In this document: piece after piece, positions 18,986 through 27,942 of the stretch
Numbering within the stretch: position 1 is the first letter of the stretch
Layout: each line of letters begins with the position of its first letter
Assembly: GCA_003567855.1 (NCBI GenBank)
Contig: PWYM01000193.1
Span: 1-43,453 of the forward strand
Source: Gammaproteobacteria bacterium
GTDB taxonomy: Bacteria > Pseudomonadota > Gammaproteobacteria > Steroidobacterales > PWYM01
Length of the DNA stretch: 43,453 bases
Reading direction: 5' to 3'
The notes under the pieces: generated by a model
Told to the model about the DNA's origin: nothing
What the model saw: the letters and a program-made list of their open reading frames with translations, nothing else
The model's database searches: none
Made by a program: the position numbers and the translations under genes

Positions 18986-20248
18986 CTACGCGGCATCCGT
19001 CACCCGCGCACCCTCTTCGCGAGGCCTGCGCGGTGGACGCATCATGGCGACGACGACGAGAATAACAACCATGACCACGGCGAACAGCTGGTAGGTAATT
19101 GCAAAGGTATCGAACCGCTCGGCCATGAAGCCGGCAAGGACCGGGCCGATCATTGCAACAGTGGTAATCATATTCATGGTTCCGAAGATGATCGGGTTGT
19201 GCGTGGTTCCGAAATAGTTGACCAACAGCATGGCGGTAGCGAAGAACACCACGCCGAAACCTATGCCCTCGCCGATCACGAACAGGGCGATCATTACCGG
19301 ATGACTCGCCATCGATAGCGCGACCATCCCCATCGCCTCGAATCCCAGTGCACCGCAAAGCAGCCACTTGGGATCAATGCGCGTCGCCAATGCACCGCCC
19401 ATGAGGCGTGACATCGCGTTGACCGCGCCATTGGCTGCCAGCGCACCTGCAGCCACTGCGGCCGAGACGTTCAGGCCAGTCATGTGGGTGAACGCCCAGC
19501 TGTTCATCGTCAGCGTACACATCAGCGTCATCGACAGGGCGATCACGATCACGTAGTACTGCGGCGCCCTCAGCGCCTCCTTGAAAGTCCAGTCACTCGA
19601 CGTCTTGTAGACGTTTTCGGAGCTTTCTTCCTCCTCGGGCACATCGGCATCGTCGCCCAGCACGTTCTCGGGTCTGCTTCGAACGAGCAACAGCGCGAGC
19701 ACGGCAAGCGCCGCCATCGCCACCGACATCGTCCACCAGTGCATGCGCCAGGACCCGGTCATTCCTATGATCCCGGTAACCAGGAGTGGTCCCGCGACGG
19801 CACCCAGACCTCCGATCATCATGTAGGCGCCTATGGCGAAAGAGCGTTTGTCCGGAATCCAGTGATTGATGACGTGGACACCGGGCACTGCCGCTGACAA
19901 CGCATAGCCCACTCCAAGCAACAGCGCTCCCACGTAGTACTGGGCAAGGCTCGGTGCAAGCGCGAAAAGGAAGAACCCGCCTGTCATCAACAAGCCGCCG
20001 GCGGCGAGGCAGGTCTGCGCATTGAAGCGTTTCAGCGCCCAGGCCGGCGCTGTGCCGGCCAGTCCGACCATCAGCGCGAACAGGGAGAATCCCGTACCCG
20101 CCTGGGACCAGCCCCATTCGAACTCCGCGATCATGTATGGCAGCACGACCCCGAGTGATGAAAAGGTACCGGCTGTAATAAAGAAAAAGAACGCACTGAC
20201 AATGGCAAAGCATGTCCATCTGCGCACTACGAACGCGGGGTTCTGCAC
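18986..20248 (-). CDS. MFS transporter, OFA/monocarboxylate type
   Basis: Inner-membrane secondary carrier of 420 residues with twelve hydrophobic segments and a hydrophilic, acidic central loop (DDADVPEEEESSENVYK). The first-half pattern SLGVVLPYMIAEFEWGWSQA is typical of monocarboxylate and oxalate:formate type carriers, which move organic anions. The start is GTG with AGGAG nine bases before. It is downstream of, and in the same direction as, the AraC regulator, with a palindrome between them. Likely substrate uptake or product export for the catabolic region. Confidence 0.88.
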   Translation of the reverse strand: MQNPAFVVRRWTCFAIVSAFFFFITAGTFSSLGVVLPYMIAEFEWGWSQAGTGFSLFALMVGLAGTAPAWALKRFNAQTCLAAGGLLMTGGFFLFALAPSLAQYYVGALLLGVGYALSAAVPGVHVINHWIPDKRSFAIGAYMMIGGLGAVAGPLLVTGIIGMTGSWRMHWWTMSVAMAALAVLALLLVRSRPENVLGDDADVPEEEESSENVYKTSSDWTFKEALRAPQYYVIVIALSMTLMCTLTMNSWAFTHMTGLNVSAAVAAGALAANGAVNAMSRLMGGALATRIDPKWLLCGALGFEAMGMVALSMASHPVMIALFVIGEGIGFGVVFFATAMLLVNYFGTTHNPIIFGTMNMITTVAMIGPVLAGFMAERFDTFAITYQLFAVVMVVILVVVAMMRPPRRPREEGARVTDAA

Positions 20249-20292
20249 TGTGCGTGACTCCTGTCGATCAATCTCGGACGGATTTCAAAAGG

Positions 20293-20311
20293 CGTGCGCA
20301 TGATGCGCACG
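20293..20311. promoter_or_regulatory. Perfect palindrome between araC-type gene and MFS gene
   Basis: CGTGCGCA-TGA-TGCGCACG: eight-base arms around a three-base centre, 45 bases upstream of the MFS start. On the minus strand it is followed by CCTTTTG, so it could end the AraC-type transcript, or it could be an operator of the MFS gene. I cannot choose between the two. Confidence 0.45.
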
Positions 20312-20364
20312 TGGGCCTGGTGCAGAACACTCCTGGCTGCTGCTGAGCCGGCAGTCTATGCAGG

Positions 20365-21423
20365 TCACGAGGAGGTCTGTAGCTCGCGCGTCGCGTGTCG
20401 ACGATACTGGCGCGGCGACAGGCCGAACTCTTCCCTGAAGGTTCGGCTGAAATGCGACGAACAGTTGAACCCCCATCGGAAGCAGATTTCAGAAATGGAA
20501 AGCTGCGCGTACAGCGGACTCCCCAGGTCACCCCTGCAGCGCTCGAGCCGACGTGAGCGGACGTACCCACTGAAGGTATTTCCCGCCATAGAGAACAGCT
20601 TCTGGACATACCTCGGTGAAACGCCGTGCTCCGACGCCACTTTCGCCACCGACAGCTCCGGCTCCCCCAGGCGAGTCTCGATCGTCTGACAAATACGTTG
20701 CAGGCATGCAGCGCGGGCGCCGGCCGTTCCTCCAAGAGACGTTGCTGGGTTCTGCGCAGAACCAAGGCAGGTCAGAAAAAATTCGGTAACGGCGATTTCT
20801 ACGGCCCCGAGTTCCGCCATGCGTACTTCGTCCATAACCGCGGCGAGTGAAGTCAGCATTCCGGCGAACACGCGAGGGATACCCCTGTGGCCCCGAATAT
20901 GTCCGACCCTTGCAGCGAGTGGTGCGACGAATCGCGGGTCGAGTGTGCTGCGCGGCGTCTTGATGAACAGCTGGCGAAACGGCGAAAGAAACCGAAGCGT
21001 TGCATCAACGCCGGTGGGACCATAGAGGATATCGCCCGGAACCAGGCGAATGGTCCCCTCGGGCGAAACCGCCTCGGCCTCACCCTCAAGTAACAGCGTC
21101 ATCCAGATCGCGGGCGACTGCTCCGGGAAACCACCGGATATCTCCAGCGCATCGGCTTCAACAAGGGAAAACTCCAGGCCATGCGGTGACAGCAGGCAAT
21201 GGACCCTGCCGCGGAAACAATCAGGCTCGCGTATCTCACCGGTAGGCAGACAGATGCGGCGCATCGCGTCGGTCCAGACCCGCCGACGCTGACCGATGGG
21301 AAACGGATCGGTGTTCAGTTTCCAACCACGCACCCGTCCTGCATCGGGACGAATGGCGTGCCCGCGAAGTTGAGAATTGACTGCCAGCACTGCCCTTCCC
21401 CTCGCCCGTTGGCTCTCGTGCAA
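20365..21423 (-). CDS. AraC family transcriptional regulator
   Basis: DNA-binding activator of 352 residues or fewer. The C-terminal domain has two helix-turn-helix units: LSVAKVASEHGVSPRYVQKL, and ISEICFRWGFNCSSHFSRTF followed by FGLSPRQYRR. The N-terminal half resembles the AraC-binding-like ligand domain of aromatic-degradation regulators (GDILYGPTG, FRQLFIKTP). The start is uncertain: TTG at 21423 is the longest form and the domain seems to begin around residue 37. A possible promoter reads TTGATA then TAGACT with only 15 bases between, over 21470-21497. Likely controls the adjacent transporter and catabolic genes. Confidence 0.88.
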   Translation of the reverse strand: MHESQRARGRAVLAVNSQLRGHAIRPDAGRVRGWKLNTDPFPIGQRRRVWTDAMRRICLPTGEIREPDCFRGRVHCLLSPHGLEFSLVEADALEISGGFPEQSPAIWMTLLLEGEAEAVSPEGTIRLVPGDILYGPTGVDATLRFLSPFRQLFIKTPRSTLDPRFVAPLAARVGHIRGHRGIPRVFAGMLTSLAAVMDEVRMAELGAVEIAVTEFFLTCLGSAQNPATSLGGTAGARAACLQRICQTIETRLGEPELSVAKVASEHGVSPRYVQKLFSMAGNTFSGYVRSRRLERCRGDLGSPLYAQLSISEICFRWGFNCSSHFSRTFREEFGLSPRQYRRHATRELQTSS

Positions 21424-21619
21424 TCGGCACTGCCCGCTTCTTCGTCGGTACCGCCGAACGCGTGTTGACCGAGTCTAGCAAATGGTTCATCGTATCAACA
21501 AGAAGAATCCTGTTTTGCTGTGCGTAACACTCAGCCTGACGCTACAACATCGCCGCCTGCTTCCAGGTGCGGCCGCATACGCGGTCGTCGCTTCGCCCCA
21601 ACGCAATGGAGTCACGCGA

Positions 21620-21997
21620 ATGCCCGACAAGGTCCGCGTTTACAACTGGGAAACTCTTGAGCGCGAACACGTCCGCCCGGGGGTAAGTCGCTGCGGATTC
21701 CGCGGAGACAACGTGCTCATGGTGATGAACTGGCTGCAACCCGGCATGGAGGTCAGGCCACACAGCCATCCGTTCGAACAGGTCGTCTACATTGTGCAGG
21801 GACGCATCCGCTTCCACATCGGAGATGATGTTGTCGAAGCAGGCCCCGGAAGCGTCATCCGAATTCCGCCCGACGTCGAGCACTGTGGCGAACCGGTCGG
21901 TGACGAGCCCGTCATGAACCTCGACGTCTTCTCACCTATCCGCGAAGACTATCGCCACCTTGTCGACTACCAGAAGAACGACTTCGAACACGGTTGA
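21620..21997 (+). CDS. Small cupin-domain protein
   Basis: Single-domain cupin of 125 residues. Motif 1 is RPHSHPFEQVVYIVQG (two His and a Glu) and motif 2 is GSVIRIPPDVEHCGE, so a metal centre is likely. Such proteins include isomerases, dioxygenases and sensors; the reaction is not predictable. I chose the ATG at 21620 because GGAG lies eight bases upstream; the frame is open to 21482 without cupin similarity. First gene of a tight six-gene plus-strand run, 17 bases before the aldolase. Confidence 0.85.
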   Translation: MPDKVRVYNWETLEREHVRPGVSRCGFRGDNVLMVMNWLQPGMEVRPHSHPFEQVVYIVQGRIRFHIGDDVVEAGPGSVIRIPPDVEHCGEPVGDEPVMNLDVFSPIREDYRHLVDYQKNDFEHG

Positions 21998-22014
21998 ACG
22001 GGGAAAATAACTCG

Positions 22015-22800
22015 ATGTTGCACCTTGCCGCGAAACTCCGTGGCCGCATTCGCGACCGCAAGCCAGTGCTTGGGCACCTGCTACGCACGCCGGCGCCAGA
22101 GCTGGTGGAGGTCGCCGCCACTACCGGGCTGGATTTCATCACGCTGGATACAGAGCACGCTGCATTCGGCCCACGGGAGCTCGAAATGTGCCTCCTGGCG
22201 GCACGCGCGGCGCGCCTGCCGGCGCTGGTAAGAACGCCCGACGGCGCGGCACCGGCAATCCAGCAGGCGCTGGATCTCGGCGCCTCCGGGATAATCGTGC
22301 CGCATGTCGGTGACGACTTCACACTTCGGAAGTCGATCGACGCCACCCGACTCGGCCCAAAGGGCTCGCGCGGGTTTTCGACTTCGCACCGCGCGGCCGG
22401 CTACGGCTCAATTCCGGCCGGTGAGTTCATGGCTCGCAACAATGAGTCGATCATCGTCATCGCCCAGATCGAAGATCGGGCGGGACTGAACAACATTGAA
22501 ACGCTCGCACAGGTCGCCGACCTTGATGCCATGTTCATCGGCCGCGCCGACCTTGCGTGCGCCCTCGATGAGACCTCGATTCACGCACCGAGCGTCGAGG
22601 CCGCCGCCGATCGAATCCTCGACGCCGGTCGCCGGCATGCACGGTGCACTGGCGTCTTCCTGCCCACCGTGAACGAACTCGCGACGATGCACGCGCGGGG
22701 CGCGACATTTTTCATGGTCGGCACCGACCAGGGGCTTCTGGCCGCGGCGCTGAAACACAGCGTGGAAACTTTCATGGGCTGTGTGCACGAAAATGGCTGA
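22015..22800 (+). CDS. HpcH/HpaI-type 2-oxoacid aldolase
   Basis: Class II (metal-dependent) aldolase of the HpcH/HpaI family, which splits a 4-hydroxy-2-oxo acid to pyruvate plus an aldehyde. The 261-residue protein has FITLDTEHAAFGPRE, the substrate Arg in ALVRTP, the metal-binding Glu in VIAQIEDRAG, and Asp in FIGRADLACAL. Such enzymes finish meta-cleavage pathways, which fits a nearby extradiol dioxygenase. The ATG at 22015 is preferred to the earlier TTG at 21994. The stop overlaps the IclR start by eight bases. Confidence 0.88.
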   Translation: MLHLAAKLRGRIRDRKPVLGHLLRTPAPELVEVAATTGLDFITLDTEHAAFGPRELEMCLLAARAARLPALVRTPDGAAPAIQQALDLGASGIIVPHVGDDFTLRKSIDATRLGPKGSRGFSTSHRAAGYGSIPAGEFMARNNESIIVIAQIEDRAGLNNIETLAQVADLDAMFIGRADLACALDETSIHAPSVEAAADRILDAGRRHARCTGVFLPTVNELATMHARGATFFMVGTDQGLLAAALKHSVETFMGCVHENG

Positions 22801-23563
22801 ACCGTCGCCCATCCACGCCGTCGTGACCACGCTCTCGATCATCGAGGAACTGGCGCGTATGGAGGGCCCGGCCGGCGTCAGCGAGATCGCAGCCGCAATA
22901 GGCGCCCCGAAACCCAGGGTGTTTCGCCACCTGCGCACCCTGCTCGACCGCAAGTACGTCATCCAGGACCCTGACAGCGGCAAGTACCTCCTGAGCCTGC
23001 GGTTGTACTACCTGAGCCAGGGTATACCCGACAAGACCTCGTTCCTGAGTGAAGCACGGCATGCTTTACCGGCGCTTCGCGACCGACTCAGGCAATCGGT
23101 GGCAGTAGGGCAGGTCGAAGACCGCGGCGTACGGGTCGTGGAAATCATGCGCTACCACTCGGCGATACAGATCACCATTACCCCCGGTACGCTTTTCAAC
23201 CTGCATGAATCGGCGCAGGGAAAGGTGGCCCTTGCGTTCGGTCCCGAGTCGTACCTGAGGCAGCTCGCCCGCGGCTCGCGGTCCAAATCCGCGAGGGATC
23301 GGCTCCACGCACTTCAAGACGAAATCGAACTCATTCGCGCGCGAGGATGGGCCGAAGCACCCGAGGCCGTACTGATGGGTGTCAATGCAATCGCGGCACC
23401 GGTTTTCGATGCTAGCAACGGATTGGCGGGCACCATCGCCGTGGTCGGCTCCGCGCAGTACGTTCGCCCGACTGAGGACCCCGCAATGATCGATGCCGTA
23501 CTGACGGCTGCCGGGGAACTTTCGGAACGATTGGGTTACAACAGGGACACGAACCTAAGATGA
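22793..23563 (+). CDS. IclR family transcriptional regulator
   Basis: Winged-helix regulator with a C-terminal effector-binding domain; 256 residues from the ATG at 22793. The helix-turn-helix is VSEIAAAIGAPKPRVFRHLR; the effector domain includes NLHESAQGKVALAF and GVNAIAAPVFDASNGLAGTI. It is embedded in the operon it probably controls: it overlaps the aldolase gene by eight bases and the hyuA gene by four (ATGA). IclR members often respond to aromatic acids or ureides. Confidence 0.93.
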   Translation: MAEPSPIHAVVTTLSIIEELARMEGPAGVSEIAAAIGAPKPRVFRHLRTLLDRKYVIQDPDSGKYLLSLRLYYLSQGIPDKTSFLSEARHALPALRDRLRQSVAVGQVEDRGVRVVEIMRYHSAIQITITPGTLFNLHESAQGKVALAFGPESYLRQLARGSRSKSARDRLHALQDEIELIRARGWAEAPEAVLMGVNAIAAPVFDASNGLAGTIAVVGSAQYVRPTEDPAMIDAVLTAAGELSERLGYNRDTNLR

Positions 23564-25641
23564 AGCACGCACTTGCGATCGACATCGGCGGAACCTTCAC
23601 TGACGTCGTACTTATCCGGGACGACGGCACCGCGTGGTCGGACAAGACACTGACGACCCACGACGACCTGCTCGAGGGTTTCTTCAAGGCCACGGGGCTG
23701 GTCTTCGGGCAGGCGGGTATAGACTTCGCGGAAGTCAACGATGTGGTCGTCCATGCAACCACCGTCGTGACCAACGTGCTCATCGAGCGCAAGGGTATGC
23801 CGACGGGCTTGCTGGTTACGAGCGGTTTCAGGAGCGTACTTCGAATCCGCGACGAACACCGATTCGACATGTTCGACCCTCAGATCGAGTACTCCGACCC
23901 GCTGATACCCGAATCGATGACCTGGGGTGTACGCGAACGCATCTATGCAGATGGCAGCGTGAGCGTCGGAGTCGACCGTGAGGAAATCGCCTCGATCGTA
24001 GAGCGAATGCGCGCGGCCGGCGTCGCATCCGTCGCCGTATGCCTGCTCAACAGCTATCGAAACCCGGAAAACGAGCGCCGCATCAAGGCTTTGTTAACAG
24101 AGCTTGCGCCGGATCTCATGGTGACACTCTCCAGCGACGTGGCCCCCCAGATGCGCGAATATCTGCGCGCCAGTACGGCGGCCGTCAACGCATACGCCGT
24201 GCCCGTAACGCGCCCCTACCTGACGGCGCTCAGCGAACAACTGGGTGCGCGTGGTGTCGCCCAGGAGCCACTGATCATGCTGTCCAATGGGGGCACCGTG
24301 GGAGCACGCGTCGCGGGCGTCTACCCGGTGCGCATGATCGAGTCGGGTCCGGCGGCAGGCGCACTCGTCGCCGGCCACCTTGCACGAAACCTGGGTCTCG
24401 ACAGCCTGATCTCGTTCGACATGGGTGGAACCACGGCCAAGGCATGCCTCATCCAGGGTGGTGATCCTCTCGTAGTGGGCGAGTTCGAGGTCGACCGCCA
24501 GTACCTACTCAAGCCGGGGAGCGGCATTCCCGTGACCGTGCCATCGATCGACATGATCGAGATAGGCGCGGGCGGTGGATCCATCGCCCGGGTCGACGAC
24601 CTCGGTCTGCTCAAGGTCGGACCGCAGAGCGCGGGTTCTAACCCGGGCCCTGCCTGCTACGGGCGGGGCGGCACTGACCCGTGCGTCACCGATGCCGACG
24701 TGATGCTCGGCATCATTGATCCGTCCAACTTTCTGGGTGGCGACATGCCACTCGACGCTGCCCGCTCGACGGCTGCTATTGGCGAACTCGCCAACAGGCT
24801 CGGCGTGGATCCGCTGGACGCCGCCTATGGCATATTCACCGTGGTCGGCGAATCCATGGCGGCCGCAGCCCGCACTCATGCGACTGACCGCGGCGTGAAT
24901 TACCGCGGGCTGCCGCTGCTCGCCTTCGGAGGCGCCGGGCCTGTCCACGCGTGCTACGTGGCCGAAAGCCTGGACAGCGACCGCATCATCTACCCGCCTA
25001 TGGCCAGCGTACTGAGTGCGTTCGGCACGCTGGTCACACCCGTTCGTCTCGACCTCGTTCGTGGCGGACTCGTCCGACTCGACAGCATCGACTGGACGCG
25101 CGTTTCTGCCGCTTTCGACGAGATGACCGCCGAAGGACGCGACGCGCTCTCCGAAGCCGGCCTCGATCCCGAGGATATCCGGTATGAATTCGCATTCGAC
25201 GCGCGATACCTCGGCCAGCAGAACGAGGTCACCACGCAACTCGCGCGCGACCCGCGCGATCTACTCGACCCGGAGCTTCTACGAGAGCGCTTCGAGGCCG
25301 CCTACGACTCACTTTACGGCGTGCGCCTGCCGGACATGGATGTCGAGGTGGTCAGCTGGCGCCTCACCGCACGAGGCGGCACCACCGACCGTACGCCGCT
25401 GATCACACTACCGTCCACGCCGGCGTCACCGCGTACGACACGACGCGTCTACCTCGACGGTGCGCACGTTGAGGTCAACGTGTACGACCGTGCCGCGCTG
25501 GCGCGCAACCAGCGCATCGCGGGCCCACTCATCGTCGAGGAGCGGGAAACCACCGTGTTCGTTCTGCCCGGTTGGGAGCTCACGGTGCACGACGGCGGCA
25601 GTCTTATCGCCACACGCGACTCGGTAAGGAGCCAGCAGTAA
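23560..25641 (+). CDS. hyuA: Hydantoinase/oxoprolinase subunit A
   Basis: ATP-binding subunit of the hydantoinase/5-oxoprolinase/acetone-carboxylase superfamily, which opens cyclic amides or carboxylates ketones using ATP. The 693-residue protein begins with the phosphate-binding DIGGTFTDVVLIRDDG, and has VVVHATTVVTNVLIERKG, a second nucleotide motif SFDMGGTTAKACL and the conserved LLAFGGAGPVHA. The ATG overlaps the IclR stop; its TAA stop overlaps the hyuB ATG by one base. The true substrate could be a hydantoin, N-methylhydantoin, lactam or oxoproline analogue. Confidence 0.93.
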   Translation: MKHALAIDIGGTFTDVVLIRDDGTAWSDKTLTTHDDLLEGFFKATGLVFGQAGIDFAEVNDVVVHATTVVTNVLIERKGMPTGLLVTSGFRSVLRIRDEHRFDMFDPQIEYSDPLIPESMTWGVRERIYADGSVSVGVDREEIASIVERMRAAGVASVAVCLLNSYRNPENERRIKALLTELAPDLMVTLSSDVAPQMREYLRASTAAVNAYAVPVTRPYLTALSEQLGARGVAQEPLIMLSNGGTVGARVAGVYPVRMIESGPAAGALVAGHLARNLGLDSLISFDMGGTTAKACLIQGGDPLVVGEFEVDRQYLLKPGSGIPVTVPSIDMIEIGAGGGSIARVDDLGLLKVGPQSAGSNPGPACYGRGGTDPCVTDADVMLGIIDPSNFLGGDMPLDAARSTAAIGELANRLGVDPLDAAYGIFTVVGESMAAAARTHATDRGVNYRGLPLLAFGGAGPVHACYVAESLDSDRIIYPPMASVLSAFGTLVTPVRLDLVRGGLVRLDSIDWTRVSAAFDEMTAEGRDALSEAGLDPEDIRYEFAFDARYLGQQNEVTTQLARDPRDLLDPELLRERFEAAYDSLYGVRLPDMDVEVVSWRLTARGGTTDRTPLITLPSTPASPRTTRRVYLDGAHVEVNVYDRAALARNQRIAGPLIVEERETTVFVLPGWELTVHDGGSLIATRDSVRSQQ

Positions 25642-27203
25642 TGGACGGGATAGAACTCGAAATCCTCTGGAGCAATCTGATCAGCATCGTGAGCGAGCAG
25701 GCGAAGGCGCTGCAGCGGATCGCGTTCAGTCCGATCGTGCGCGAAGCCGGCGATCTGGCCACAGCGCTCTTTGACGCCGATGCACGCATGGTCGCTCAAG
25801 CCATCACCGGCACCCCGGGTCATATCAACTCTCTGGGCGCGGCTGCCCGTAATCTTCTCGCCGAGATCCCGCCAGAAACGCTTGCTCCCGGAGACGTGCT
25901 GATCACCAATGACCCGTGGATGTCAGCAGGTCACTTTTTCGACATCACGATCCTGACGCCGGTCTTCCACCGCGAGAAACTCATCGGATACTGCGGGTCT
26001 ACGATCCACCATACCGATATCGGCGGCTACGGTGTTGGTGCCGGCGCCCGCGACATTCACGAAGAAGGTCTTTGGATACCAGTACTCAAGCTCTACGAGG
26101 CTGGAACGCCGAACGAGACGCTGCACCGGATCATTCGTCGCAATGTCCGTACGCCCGACGCGATATTCGGAGATCTTTCAGCGCAGGTTTCAAGCGGCAA
26201 GGTCGGCGGTGAGCGCCTCAGCGCAATGTGCGAACGATACGGGCTTTCCGATATACAGGAACTCGCTGACAACATCATCCTCCGTTCCGAACGGGCCACC
26301 CGCGATGCGATCCGCGAACTTCCTGCCGGCACTGTACACGGGGAAACGCGTTTCGACGTGCCCGGTGGCGAGGTCATCACGCTGAAAACGGCAGTCACCA
26401 TAGACAATGAACACGGCGAGATCGAAATCGACTTTGAGGGCAGCTCGCCGCCCAGCGCCAGCGGCATCAATGTGGTCATGGCGTACACCCACGCCTACAG
26501 TACTTTCGCCATCCGCAGCGTACTCAACCCCGATCTGCCAAACAACGCGGGCAGCCTGTCGCCGATCAAGGTCAAGGCGCCTCGCAACTGCATCATTAAC
26601 GCCGAATACCCCGTACCTGTGAATGCGCGGCATGTCGTCGGCATGTATGTACCGTTTCCCATACTTAAAGCGCTTTCCAGGATAATGCCCGACCGTGTCC
26701 TCGCCGAAGGCTCAGGTGCGGTGTGGACCATTCAGATCCAGGGTCGTGATGAAGCGGGCCGGCCGTTCACGAGTTCGATGTTCAACTACTCCGGTGGCAT
26801 GGGCGCGCGTGCGACGAAACCGGGACTGTCAGCCACCTGCTATCCCACCGGTGTCGCGGCCGTGCCCGTCGAAGTGCTCGAGGCATCCATACCCATCGTG
26901 TTCTCGTGCAAGGAGCTTGCTCCTGGCACCGGTGGCGCAGGCAGACAGCGTGGCGGAGACGGCCAGCGCATCGGCTTCAGGATGCGGACGGGTCGCGACT
27001 GGCTGCTCAATGCCATCCCAAGCCGCCTGACCACGCAAGCCGAGGGTCTCTTCGACGGCGGACCCGGTGCGGTCGGCGAGTTCCTGATCAATGGCGCATC
27101 GACCTTGGGCGCACGCAAGAAGGTCATGGAGGCCGATGACGAGGTCATGATGCTTACGCCGGGCGGCGGCGGATTCGGCGCACCTTCGGATGACCCCGGC
27201 TGA
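25641..27203 (+). CDS. hyuB: Hydantoinase/oxoprolinase subunit B
   Basis: Partner of HyuA and the second subunit of the ATP-dependent ring-opening enzyme; 520 residues. Family motifs: EILWSNLISIVSEQAKALQR at the N-terminus, AGDLATALFDADARMVAQ, GHINSLG, DVLITNDPWMSAGHFFD, and the glycine-rich end GGSGGFG-like LTPGGGGFGAP. The start ATG at 25641 has AAGGAG ten bases upstream and overlaps the hyuA stop (TAATG). No carboxylase gamma subunit is present, which argues for a hydantoinase-like rather than acetone-carboxylase-like role. Confidence 0.93.
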   Translation: MDGIELEILWSNLISIVSEQAKALQRIAFSPIVREAGDLATALFDADARMVAQAITGTPGHINSLGAAARNLLAEIPPETLAPGDVLITNDPWMSAGHFFDITILTPVFHREKLIGYCGSTIHHTDIGGYGVGAGARDIHEEGLWIPVLKLYEAGTPNETLHRIIRRNVRTPDAIFGDLSAQVSSGKVGGERLSAMCERYGLSDIQELADNIILRSERATRDAIRELPAGTVHGETRFDVPGGEVITLKTAVTIDNEHGEIEIDFEGSSPPSASGINVVMAYTHAYSTFAIRSVLNPDLPNNAGSLSPIKVKAPRNCIINAEYPVPVNARHVVGMYVPFPILKALSRIMPDRVLAEGSGAVWTIQIQGRDEAGRPFTSSMFNYSGGMGARATKPGLSATCYPTGVAAVPVEVLEASIPIVFSCKELAPGTGGAGRQRGGDGQRIGFRMRTGRDWLLNAIPSRLTTQAEGLFDGGPGAVGEFLINGASTLGARKKVMEADDEVMMLTPGGGGFGAPSDDPG

Positions 27204-27296
27204 TACCCGAACAATCACCAGTTCAATACCGAGTCCGGTCGCAGGCCCGCGGGGTGCCCTGCAAGGCCGGACGACGATCGAAAAGGAGGCTCACAT

Positions 27297-27785
27297 ATGA
27301 CCATTCCCAATACACTGATCTTCGTTGATCTGACTTCAGACGACCCGTCCGCTGCCGGCGAGTTCTATGCCAAGGTTTTCGGCTGGACCAACGAAGGTCG
27401 ACCGGAAGGCGTGTTCCACCGCCTGGTACCGGGTGGCCAGATGCTCAATCCTGACGGCAGCGAAAGTCAAATGGGCAACCTTCACATCGGCATTCACAAC
27501 TGCGCGAACGTGCGCCCCCACCCTGATCCCAAGGGTGCAGAGCCGCGCGAGCTTGCCCGCGGACGACGTGCACGGCTATGGGTCCTGGTGAGCCCCGACG
27601 ATTCGGTCGACCGAATTCTGAATACGGCCCAGGAGCTCGGCGCCGAAATTCTCTGGCGCAATCACTACTGGAAAGAGTTCAACGGCATAAACGCCGGGTT
27701 CCGAGATCCGTGGGGGAATGAAATCAACCTTTGGATAAAGGCCGGAGACCCGCCGCAGGTGCCCGACGACCACACTCGCGAGTAA
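27297..27785 (+). CDS. VOC-superfamily (glyoxalase-fold) protein
   Basis: 162-residue protein of the vicinal oxygen chelate fold. It shows NTLIFVDLTSDDPSAAGEFY and AKVFGW at the N-terminus and the closing FRDPWGNEINLW. The first metal-ligand position appears to be Asp rather than the usual His, so its metal site is unclear. Possible roles are lyase, isomerase or a non-enzymatic binding protein. Strong AAGGAGG before the ATG. It follows hyuB after 93 bases and precedes a hairpin and the second Rieske gene. Confidence 0.82.
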   Translation: MTIPNTLIFVDLTSDDPSAAGEFYAKVFGWTNEGRPEGVFHRLVPGGQMLNPDGSESQMGNLHIGIHNCANVRPHPDPKGAEPRELARGRRARLWVLVSPDDSVDRILNTAQELGAEILWRNHYWKEFNGINAGFRDPWGNEINLWIKAGDPPQVPDDHTRE

Positions 27786-27792
27786 CGGGCGC

Positions 27793-27824
27793 GGCCGGTG
27801 CCGACTCTGTTGGCGGCACCGGCC
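27793..27824 (+). terminator. GC hairpin after the VOC gene
   Basis: GGCCGGTGCCG (27793-27803) pairs perfectly with CGGCACCGGCC (27814-27824) around a ten-base loop, eight bases after the stop. No U-tract follows. It may end or attenuate the cupin-to-VOC transcript before the second Rieske gene. Confidence 0.55.
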
Positions 27825-27942
27825 GACATCTTGCCTGATCGCGCCCACCAGTTGATCCGACACGCACCGTATTGACGCATGCCGCCGGGCACGGCAGCGT
27901 TGGCCTGCAGGCGGTGCGTCCACTGCCGTGCGGAGGCGCCAG

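Noticed and set aside
23560-27203. Acetone carboxylase instead of hydantoinase
   Set aside because: HyuA and HyuB resemble the alpha/beta subunits, but the small gamma subunit of acetone carboxylase is absent next to them.
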